Origin: 2-01-FULL-39-28 sp964436165
GTDB taxonomy: Bacteria; Patescibacteriota; Minisyncoccia; 2-02-FULL-40-12; GWA2-44-9
NCBI GenBank assembly: GCA_964436165.1
Contig: CAYTBY010000001.1
Location: 88,653-152,652, forward strand
DNA length: 64,000 nt
Direction of reading: 5' to 3'
Every line of letters starts with the position of its first letter. Position 1 is the stretch's first letter. The notes beneath the pieces were generated by a model. It was not told the origin of the DNA. It saw only the letters and a list, made by a program, of their open reading frames with translations, and ran no database searches. Made by a program: the position numbers and the translations under genes. This document shows, one piece after another, positions 57,789-64,000 of this stretch.

Positions 57789-58373
57789 ATGAAATACAAA
57801 TTTGTTGTTTCGGGGGCGGCGGATATGAGTTTCTGCTGTTCCGAGGCCGATAAGAAAGCCTATCAAATTGGGCAGGAAATAGTCAGGCAAGACGGAATTC
57901 TTATAACCGGGGCCACCACCGGCATACCTCATATGGCGGCTAAAGGCACGAAAGAAGCGGGCGGTATTTCGATTGGAATTTCTCCGGCGGCTACCTATGC
58001 TTCCCATGTTAAGAGTTATAAACTCCCGATAGATTACTACGATTTTATAATCTATTCCGGCTTTGATTATTCCGGCAGGAATTTAATATTAACTAAGGCG
58101 GCCGATGCGGTAATAATTGTCTGCGGCGGTTTCGGCACGCTTAATGAATTTACGATTGCCCTGGAAGACGACAAGCCGATCGGGGTCTTAACTGGCACTT
58201 GCGGTACATCCGATCAAATATACAGCTTGTTAAAAAATATTAATGACCCTCATCGTCATGGCGCCGGTAAGCTGGTATTTTCCGATGACCCCAAGACCCT
58301 TATTGCCGATCTGGTTAAGATTATTGACAAGGATAAAAAAGATGTTAAGATAGAACCTCATGTGGGCGAGTAG
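57789..58373 (+). CDS. LOG-family/DprA-like Rossmann protein
   Basis: 194 residues. Glycine-rich start (VVSGAADMSFC), GATTGIPHMAAKGTKEAGG, and CGGFGTLNEFTIALED, which corresponds to the PGGxGTxxE motif of lysine-decarboxylase-like (LOG) proteins and the TIGR00725 group. LOG proteins release bases from nucleotide monophosphates; the changed first residues (CGGFGT) leave activity open. A TAGAAT box ends 6 nt before the ATG, suggesting a leaderless mRNA. Confidence 0.78.
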   Translation: MKYKFVVSGAADMSFCCSEADKKAYQIGQEIVRQDGILITGATTGIPHMAAKGTKEAGGISIGISPAATYASHVKSYKLPIDYYDFIIYSGFDYSGRNLILTKAADAVIIVCGGFGTLNEFTIALEDDKPIGVLTGTCGTSDQIYSLLKNINDPHRHGAGKLVFSDDPKTLIADLVKIIDKDKKDVKIEPHVGE

Positions 58374-58467
58374 TAACGCAAATCAACGAATGACATGCGA
58401 ATGATGCAAATCAACTCGTAGGTTTATATTAGTGGTATTCGCATAGATTTGTAAATTTGCGTTATGT
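58374..58467. repeat. Dispersed imperfect palindrome, copy 2
   Basis: Shares CAAATCAACGAATGACATGC and the end TATTCGCATA-ATTTGTA with copy 1 at 15766-15846. It occupies the whole gap before lon. Confidence 0.75.
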
Positions 58468-58473
58468 TTAAAG

Positions 58474-60807
58474 TTGTCCTATAAACTCAATAACATCATT
58501 ATTCCGGAGGAATTGCCCCTCATCGCTCTTAAGAACACCGTTCTTTTTCCGAAAGTTGCAATTCCCCTGATCGTCCAGCGGCCAAAGTCAATTAGTGCGC
58601 TGGAAGAGGCAATGAGCCGCGATCGGCTTGTGTTTTTTGTTACTCAAAAAAACATTGAGGATAATGTTCTTATTCAGGATTTATTCAAGGTCGGGACTAT
58701 CGGAAGAGTGATCTCTGTTTTTAAACTTCCCGACGGTTCTTCAAAAATAGATGTTGAGGGCCTGACTCGGGCCAGAATATCCGAGTTTACCGAAGAGGAG
58801 CCGTTTTTTAGGATCAAAGCCGAATTGATGACCTCACCAACCATATCGGTAGAAAATCTTGAGGAAAAAGCTCTTATTCGTCTTGTTATCGATCAATTTA
58901 GAAATATTTCAGAAATTCGTTCGTTTCCATCCGTATCTCCTGAAATAATCTATATGATGTCTCAATTAAAAGATATTGATCAGGTAATAAGCCTGATAAC
59001 GGTCAATCTTAATCTTGAGTTGCAGGACCAGCAGAACATTCTTGAAACTGAAAATCCGCGCGAAGCTCTCAAGAAATTAAGCATGTTCCTAACCCGGGAA
59101 CTGGAAATACTCGAAGCCGAGAAAACAGTCGCTAAAGAAACCAAAAAGCAGATAGGCAAAATGCAAAAAGAACTTTTTCTGCGTGAACAGTTAAAAAGCA
59201 TAGAAAAAGAACTCGGCGTGGATGATGAAAAAGACGAGGTCAATACCCTCCGGACTAAAATCGAAGCGGCTGGAATGCCCAAAGAAGTAAAAGAGAAAGC
59301 GATTAAAGAACTTAACCGCATGGCCAAAATGCCGCCTTTTAATCCGGAAGTTTCTTACTTGAGAACCTATCTTGATTGGATGGCAGAAGTGCCTTGGTCA
59401 AAAAGGACTAAAGAAAAGATAAACTTAAAAGAGGCAGAGAAGATATTGAATGAGGACCATTACGGATTGATTAAAGTTAAAGAAAGGATACTGGAATATC
59501 TTGCCGTTCAGAAACAGGTTGGCAAGCTCAAGGGGCCGATACTTTGTCTGGTTGGTCCGCCGGGTACCGGTAAAACATCCATCGGTCAGTCAATCGCCAG
59601 GGCTCTTGACCGGAAATTTGTCCGGGTTTCTCTCGGCGGTTTGCGTGATGAGGCCGAGATTCGGGGTCATCGCCGGACATACGTTGGGGCTTTGCCCGGG
59701 CGCATTATTCAGGGCATCCATACCGCTGGAGTTAAGAATCCTGTTTTTATGCTTGATGAGATAGACAAGCTTGGAATGGATTTTCGGGGCGATCCATCTT
59801 CGGCTTTACTTGAGGCCCTTGATCCCCAGCAGAACAACGTTTTCTCGGATCATTATTTGGAAGTACCCTTTGATTTATCAGAAGTCTTATTCATCACTAC
59901 GGCTAATACTTTGGAAACTATTCCCTATGCTTTACGCGACCGGCTTGAGATAATATATTTTCCAGGCTATACCGAACTTGAAAAACTTCATATTGCCAAG
60001 AACTTTCTTATGCCAAAACTTTATAAAGATCACGGTTTGAAAAATAAAGCTCTTGTTTTTTCTGATTCGGCTCTGGCCGATGTTATTCAGAAACACACCC
60101 GTGAAGCGGGCGTGCGGGACCTTGAACGCCAGCTTGCCTCGATCATCAGAAAGGTTACCCGAAAATTAGTCGAGTCTAATTCGCACAAACAGATTGCGGT
60201 AACCCGAGAGGTTATTCATAAGTATCTGGGACCGACCAAATATTCACACCAAATGGCCGAAACCAAAGACGAGATAGGCAGATCAACTGGTTTGGCTTGG
60301 ACGCCGGTCGGCGGAGATATTCTTCCGATAGAGGTGGTTAAAATGCCTGGCAAAGGAAAACTTATTTTGACCGGCCAGTTGGGCCAGGTAATGAAGGAGT
60401 CGGCTCAAGCGGCTTTGAGTTTTGCCAGAGCTTACGTTACCACCTTTGGCATCAAAGAAGATTTTACCAAAGATGATATTCATATCCACGTTCCGGAAGG
60501 GGGGATTAAAAAAGACGGGCCATCGGCCGGAGTGGCTATGACCACGGCTCTGATCTCGCTTTTTCTGAAAAAACCGTTCAGAAAAGAAGTTTGCATGACC
60601 GGTGAAGTAACCTTGCGCGGCAAGGTGCTTGAGATAGGGGGAGTTAAAGAAAAAATATTAGCCGCCCACCGGGCCGGACTCAAAGTCGCCATTTTACCGG
60701 CCGAAAATAAAAAAGATATGGAGGATATTCCCAAGGAAATCAAACGTGATATGAAATTCTATTTTGTCAAAACAATGGAGGAGGTGCTAAGGGTGGCGTT
60801 AAAATAA
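58474..60807 (+). CDS. lon: ATP-dependent protease Lon (LonA)
   Basis: 777-residue cytosolic protease that unfolds and degrades damaged proteins. The N-terminal substrate domain starts with ELPLIALKNTVLFPKVAIPL. The AAA+ part has Walker A GPPGTGKT (~360) and Walker B FMLDEIDKLG. The protease domain has the Ser-Lys dyad, with Ser in KDGPSAGVAM (~683) and Lys in GGVKEKILAAHRAG (~726). It starts at TTG within a repeat-filled gap. Its stop codon lies inside the left arm of a 227-bp inverted repeat. Confidence 0.97.
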   Translation: MSYKLNNIIIPEELPLIALKNTVLFPKVAIPLIVQRPKSISALEEAMSRDRLVFFVTQKNIEDNVLIQDLFKVGTIGRVISVFKLPDGSSKIDVEGLTRARISEFTEEEPFFRIKAELMTSPTISVENLEEKALIRLVIDQFRNISEIRSFPSVSPEIIYMMSQLKDIDQVISLITVNLNLELQDQQNILETENPREALKKLSMFLTRELEILEAEKTVAKETKKQIGKMQKELFLREQLKSIEKELGVDDEKDEVNTLRTKIEAAGMPKEVKEKAIKELNRMAKMPPFNPEVSYLRTYLDWMAEVPWSKRTKEKINLKEAEKILNEDHYGLIKVKERILEYLAVQKQVGKLKGPILCLVGPPGTGKTSIGQSIARALDRKFVRVSLGGLRDEAEIRGHRRTYVGALPGRIIQGIHTAGVKNPVFMLDEIDKLGMDFRGDPSSALLEALDPQQNNVFSDHYLEVPFDLSEVLFITTANTLETIPYALRDRLEIIYFPGYTELEKLHIAKNFLMPKLYKDHGLKNKALVFSDSALADVIQKHTREAGVRDLERQLASIIRKVTRKLVESNSHKQIAVTREVIHKYLGPTKYSHQMAETKDEIGRSTGLAWTPVGGDILPIEVVKMPGKGKLILTGQLGQVMKESAQAALSFARAYVTTFGIKEDFTKDDIHIHVPEGGIKKDGPSAGVAMTTALISLFLKKPFRKEVCMTGEVTLRGKVLEIGGVKEKILAAHRAGLKVAILPAENKKDMEDIPKEIKRDMKFYFVKTMEEVLRVALK

Positions 60808-61027
60808 AAAGCTCTCGCCCGACTTATTTTTCAAGCGGCTCGCAACCTTTATAACTGCGGCAATATTTACTCATTTTCTTGAATAAAAATTGGGTCCCTT
60901 CGTAATCCGCCAGCTGGCGGATACATCCCAATTTTGTATTCAATAAGAAAATAGCGTAAATATTTTGCAGATTATATAAAAGGTTGCTCAAAGCTTTCAA
61001 AATAAGTCTGGCTACGCTTTTTATTTT
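60801..61027. repeat. 227-bp imperfect inverted repeat at the lon 3' end
   Basis: Arms of about 113 bp centred on CCGCCAGCTGGCGG (60907-60920). Matching blocks include AAAATAAAAAGC/GCTTTTTATTTT at the ends, GCAACCTTTTAT, AATATTTAC, ATTTTCTT and AAAATTGGG. It includes the lon stop codon and can fold into one long RNA hairpin. Confidence 0.8.
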
Positions 61028-61075
61028 ACCACCGCTTTTTATTTTTTAGCTTAAAATATAGGGTTTTGCTGGCAA

Positions 61076-61104
61076 TTGACAGTATGTATATTATGTGATA
61101 TAAT
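61076..61104 (+). promoter_or_regulatory. Perfect consensus promoter
   Basis: TTGACA, exactly 17 bp, TGATATAAT (extended -10 with consensus TATAAT). It drives the 74-aa gene. Confidence 0.9.
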
Positions 61105-61150
61105 GGAATGGAAAGCTGTCCTGTCCACTGTTATTTCTAGGAGGTTGAAG

Positions 61151-61375
61151 ATGGTGTCAATCAGTCAGGATCACTTCCCGCTCCTAAAGCGGGGCCACTC
61201 CGCCAAGTTGAATGTCCCCAAGTCGTATCGGGGTGAGGTAATCATGACCTGCGGCGCGGAGGACTGCATGGGGAGCGTCAACACCAACCACGCCTTCACC
61301 AGTCGCAATGCGGCAGCCCAGGCATGGATTGAGGAGCGCGGGCTCGTGGAGGACGTCAACGTGCGGGTAGTCTAG
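61151..61375 (+). CDS. Small protein under a very strong promoter
   Basis: 74 residues from ATG 61151, set by AGGAGG 7 nt upstream. It includes two cysteines (MTCGAEDCMGS), a short basic start (LLKRGHSAKLNVPKSYRGE) and an amphipathic helix (FTSRNAAAQAWIEERGLV). No family recognised. Consensus promoter, ideal ribosome site and own terminator point to abundant expression. Confidence 0.68.
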   Translation: MVSISQDHFPLLKRGHSAKLNVPKSYRGEVIMTCGAEDCMGSVNTNHAFTSRNAAAQAWIEERGLVEDVNVRVV

Positions 61376-61402
61376 TTATCTAGCGGAAGGGGTCAACGAC
61401 AC

Positions 61403-61440
61403 GGCTCTGGGCCAATTACGGTCCAGAGCCTTTTCTTTTT
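61403..61440 (+). terminator. Intrinsic terminator
   Basis: GGCTCTGG, 12 nt, CCAGAGCC, then TTTTCTTTTT. Confidence 0.88.
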
Positions 61441-61468
61441 GTAATCGTCGTTTATCTTAAGGAAGCTT

Positions 61469-61488
61469 TCGGAACTTTCACTTCCTGG
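61469..61488. repeat. REP/MITE-like end, copy C
   Basis: TCGGAACTTTCACTTCCTGG differs at one position from the right end of copy B (32643-32662). AGGAAG just upstream can pair with its CTTCCT. Confidence 0.65.
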
Positions 61489-61540
61489 TGTGCATAATTT
61501 TTGTTGTTTTATAGGATAGAATATTCTAAACTTATTTATC

Positions 61541-62071
61541 ATGTTCACCAACTTATTATCAAAAATTGATTTTGCCAGTGCCGATGCGCTTTTAATTTCG
61601 GCAATTCTCGGCGGGATTATTGGTTTTGAGCGAGAGCGCTCGGGAAAAGTCGCCGGTTTAAGGACTCATATTCTTGTTTCGTTGGGGGCGGCCTTGGCCA
61701 GCGTCGTCTCATTACATCTTTTCGAGGCCTATCCGTCGGTTAACGGTGAGTATGGCTTTGACTATCATTTGATTGCCAATATTATTGTTGGCATAGGTTT
61801 TATTGGGGCCGGGACGATCTTGCGCCGGGAAAATAAAGTTGAAGGCACTACCACGGCGGCTAGTTTGTGGGCGGTGGCGGTTATTGGTATCGCCAGCGGC
61901 TTGAATATGTATTCCGAAGCTATCATTGCTACGGTAATTGTTTATGTTGTTTTAGCCGGTCTTTGGCTGGTTGAGAAATATTTAACCAGAGAAATGCGCT
62001 ATCGGGGCGAGGGTATTTTCAATGAATTAAAGGACGGCGTTCATCACATTGATCCAACAGCCGAGAAGTAA
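61541..62071 (+). CDS. MgtC/SapB-family membrane protein
   Basis: 176 residues. Typical MgtC core: ILGGIIGFERERSGKVAGLRTHILVSLGAAL, then IIVGIGFIGAGTILRRENKVEGTTTAASLWAVAVIGIASGL. About four membrane helices and a short soluble tail. MgtC proteins relate to magnesium limitation and envelope energetics rather than transport itself. The permease gene follows after 17 nt. Confidence 0.92.
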   Translation: MFTNLLSKIDFASADALLISAILGGIIGFERERSGKVAGLRTHILVSLGAALASVVSLHLFEAYPSVNGEYGFDYHLIANIIVGIGFIGAGTILRRENKVEGTTTAASLWAVAVIGIASGLNMYSEAIIATVIVYVVLAGLWLVEKYLTREMRYRGEGIFNELKDGVHHIDPTAEK

Positions 62072-62088
62072 CCCTTATAATTTTTAGC

Positions 62089-63234
62089 ATGTCGGGTATT
62101 TTAAAAAATAGGCAGTTTCTTCAAGCCACGGCCATATTGATCGGAACTATGGTCGGGGTCGGGGTATTTGGGATACCCTTTTCTTTCGCCAAAGCCGGTT
62201 TCTGGATCGGTTTTTTGTTTTTAATTCTTGTCGGTTTAATTACTCTTTTCCTTGATTTTATTTACGGCGAAATTGTTTTAAGGACCCATCAGCCTCATCA
62301 GCTCGTCGGCTATACCCAGCTATATCTGGGCGATATCTGGAAACGGGTCATGTTTTTTTCCATTCTCCTCAATACTTATGCCGCTCTTTTAGCCTATATT
62401 ATTATCGCCGGAGAATTTTTAACTAACATTCTTTCCTCCGTCTCTTATACTTCTGGAGGAAGTTTAAGCGTTTGGTTTTTTACCATTGTCTCAGTCCTGA
62501 TTCTGTGGGGTTTAAGAACTATCGCCTGGATTGAGCTTGGCCTTTCTTTTCTTTTCATCATTGTTATCGGTCTAATTTTTGGTTTTGGTTTTAGTGAAAT
62601 AAATTTTTCTAATTTCTCTTCAATAAACCCGGAGTTGTGGTTCTTCCCATACGGAGTGATGCTTTTTGCTTTTGGCGGTTTGTCGGCGATACCAATTCAG
62701 CGGAGAATATTGGGTGAACGGGAAAACTTGCTCAAAAAGTCTATCTTAACGGCTGTAGCTTTTGTCGGCGTCCTTTATCTGATATTTGGTTTTACGGTTT
62801 TTGGTATTTCCGGAGAAGCGACTTCTCCGGATGCTATTTCTGGACTGGTAGATTTTCTGGGCGGCAAGATAATCTTTCTCGGTTCTTTATTCGGTGTGTT
62901 AGCGGTCAGTACTTCCTATTTGATGCTTGGCACTGGGCTTCTGCAAATATTTAATTTAGATTATGGCTTTGGCCGGAAATTGTCCTGGTTGCTGGTTATT
63001 TTGCCGCCGTTTGCTTTATTTTTAGGCGGCTTAAGGAATTTTATTGATGTTATTGGCCTGGCCGGGGGAGTGGCGATAGGACTCGAGGCTTTTGTTCTTA
63101 TCTGGGTCTATGTCCGAGCTAAATATCACGGTGACCGCCTGCCGGAATACAGCCTGTCTATCCCGGTTTGGTTTCTCTATCTCATCGCCGCCGCCTTCCT
63201 CGGCGGAATCGGGTATACGTTTATAACTCGTTGA
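62089..63234 (+). CDS. AAAP/Trp-Tyr-type amino acid permease
   Basis: 381 residues, about eleven membrane helices. The first helix has ATAILIGTMVGVGVFGIPFSFAKAG, the substrate-binding Gly motif of amino-acid/auxin and Trp/Tyr permeases. A second landmark is FAFGGLSAIPIQRRI. A TATAAT box ends 7 nt before the ATG, so it may also have its own leaderless transcript. Likely imports an amino acid; which one is unknown. Confidence 0.85.
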   Translation: MSGILKNRQFLQATAILIGTMVGVGVFGIPFSFAKAGFWIGFLFLILVGLITLFLDFIYGEIVLRTHQPHQLVGYTQLYLGDIWKRVMFFSILLNTYAALLAYIIIAGEFLTNILSSVSYTSGGSLSVWFFTIVSVLILWGLRTIAWIELGLSFLFIIVIGLIFGFGFSEINFSNFSSINPELWFFPYGVMLFAFGGLSAIPIQRRILGERENLLKKSILTAVAFVGVLYLIFGFTVFGISGEATSPDAISGLVDFLGGKIIFLGSLFGVLAVSTSYLMLGTGLLQIFNLDYGFGRKLSWLLVILPPFALFLGGLRNFIDVIGLAGGVAIGLEAFVLIWVYVRAKYHGDRLPEYSLSIPVWFLYLIAAAFLGGIGYTFITR

Positions 63235-63280
63235 GTTACGAATTGAAAATTTAAAAATCAAAATTTAAAATTATAAAACG

Positions 63281-63318
63281 AAAAACCCCTACTCGGCACG
63301 ATGCCTTGCAGGGGTTTT
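63281..63318. terminator. Bidirectional terminator
   Basis: AAAACCCCT and AGGGGTTTT enclose 19 nt between convergent genes. Confidence 0.8.
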
Positions 63319-63323
63319 GCGAC

Positions 63324-63758
63324 CTATCCAAGGCCGCAGGGTGCCGCTTGTTCCTTTCCTGCTCGGAACAAGGCAGTTGCGACGCGCCAGATGACCCTCT
63401 GGTCTCCTCTGGACATGCGGTACAAGTCGACCGCGTATCCCGAGTTATCCAGGGTTTTCTGGACGTCGTTCTTTAGGCGGGCGTCCTCGACGATCTGGAC
63501 ATGTATGGGTTGCCATGCATGCTTCCAAACCTCCAAGGCACCGTCTGAAGTGTAGTCGCTTCTGAATTCCTTTCGGAATTCATGGGCGGCTAGCCAGGCT
63601 GTCAGGTCTGGATGAGACTCCACGAAGAAGTCCCAATCTGAAGCTGGCTTGTCGTGGCCGAAGAACCGTGAACCCGTGAGGTAGAACTGGAAAGGTACCA
63701 GTTCCATCTTTTCGAGGATCGCGGCCATTTCGGCTTTGTTGATGTTGATCAGGCTCAT
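63324..63758 (-). CDS. Nucleotidyltransferase-fold protein
   Basis: 144 residues. FYLTGSRFFGHDKPASDWDFFVE has the GSRxxG...SDxDFFV pattern of minimal nucleotidyltransferases, with two of the catalytic Asp (SDWDF). The rest is helical. Such folds occur in MNT-type antitoxins and in adenylyltransferases; no HEPN partner is adjacent. AGGAGG lies 7 nt upstream of ATG 63758. It has a perfect promoter and a ~150-nt leader. GC-richer than its neighbours. Confidence 0.7.
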   Translation of the reverse strand: MSLININKAEMAAILEKMELVPFQFYLTGSRFFGHDKPASDWDFFVESHPDLTAWLAAHEFRKEFRSDYTSDGALEVWKHAWQPIHVQIVEDARLKNDVQKTLDNSGYAVDLYRMSRGDQRVIWRVATALFRAGKEQAAPCGLG

Positions 63759-63918
63759 CGGACACCTCCTGCCAAGGTTGACTTGGCGGGAAACCGGCCG
63801 CGGGATTGCGGCGACGGTTGTGATACTTGGTTAGCGACTATTTTTTTAAGATCGTTTTCCAAATGCCACTTTCCCGTACCGGTTGTCTTAGAGCTGATCC
63901 CCTCGACGTACTTTTATC

Positions 63919-63947
63919 ATTATATACCCATCAACCTAACTTGTCAA
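63919..63947 (-). promoter_or_regulatory. Perfect consensus promoter with long leader
   Basis: On the minus strand TTGACA, exactly 17 bp, TATAAT. The leader to ATG 63758 is about 150 nt and can form GC-rich stems (GGCGGG/CCGGCC region). Confidence 0.85.
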
Positions 63948-64000
63948 CGGCACTGTATAACTAATTGGTTGATCTTTTGTATTTAATCAAAATATAGCTT

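Overview
The window looks like a chromosome segment of a Candidate Phyla Radiation (Patescibacteria) bacterium, most likely of the Parcubacteria type. This rests on gene content and style: short compact genes, a standard genetic code (TGA is used as a stop), bacterial SecDF, MraY, RodA, bS20, UvrB, RuvA and Lon, an AspRS without the usual GAD insertion domain, a membrane-anchored MurF, a sigma-region-4/HARE-HTH regulator, a paired membrane protein and VirD4-like ATPase, and many palindromic repeats inserted in frame in coding genes. No rRNA marker is present, so the placement is an inference.

Layout. 1-4.6 kb: the 3' end of an M17 aminopeptidase, a Cas4/RecB-like nuclease, a wHTH/coiled-coil regulator divergent from a TM0106-type nuclease, and an IrrE-like protein. 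4.6-12.2 kb: a secreted barrel-like protein, then a block of two coiled-coil proteins, a substrate-binding protein fused to OmpA, an ABC permease and ABC ATPase, facing a proteasome-ATPase-like AAA+ ring protein. This block is the best candidate for an undescribed system. 12.3-23.6 kb: secD, secF, the sigma-like regulator, the VirD4-like pair, an HD phosphohydrolase, small proteins, and tRNA-Lys. 23.7-33.7 kb: an envelope block with alpha/beta hydrolase, MurF, Ddl, AspRS, a D,D-carboxypeptidase, MraY, an MsbA-like ABC exporter and RodA. 33.8-44.9 kb: a PaaX/Cas2-like regulator between two matching palindromic operators, bS20, UvrB facing RuvA, a FemAB ligase, a SWIB protein, a lipase, a DEAD-box helicase and small proteins. 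44.9-45.3 kb: a structured minus-strand RNA of unknown identity ending in an intrinsic terminator. 45.4-51.2 kb: MurE-like ligase, HNH-like protein, cupredoxin-like protein, presenilin-like protease, beta-CASP nuclease and a RelE-type toxin-antitoxin pair.

51.38-57.73 kb is a block of clearly GC-richer, foreign-looking DNA. It is bounded by a 44-bp half copy and one full copy of a 108-bp imperfect palindrome, with a second full copy inside. Genes touching the copies are cut: an arginine deiminase without its catalytic Cys region, a methyltransferase without its N terminus and a metalloprotease without its N terminus. The block also carries a 3' fragment of tRNA-Asn and an intact protein resembling the 5-hmdU DNA kinase helical-domain family. 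Either this is a mobile island or two foreign pieces were joined in assembly through the repeat; sequence alone cannot decide.

57.8-64 kb returns to the host style: a LOG-like Rossmann protein, Lon, a 227-bp inverted repeat at the lon 3' end, a small protein under a perfect consensus promoter, MgtC, an amino-acid permease and a nucleotidyltransferase-like protein.

Two expression styles coexist. Many housekeeping genes have a -10 box only 5-9 nt before the start codon (leaderless), whereas the transporter cluster and several small or secreted genes have consensus promoters and strong Shine-Dalgarno sites.
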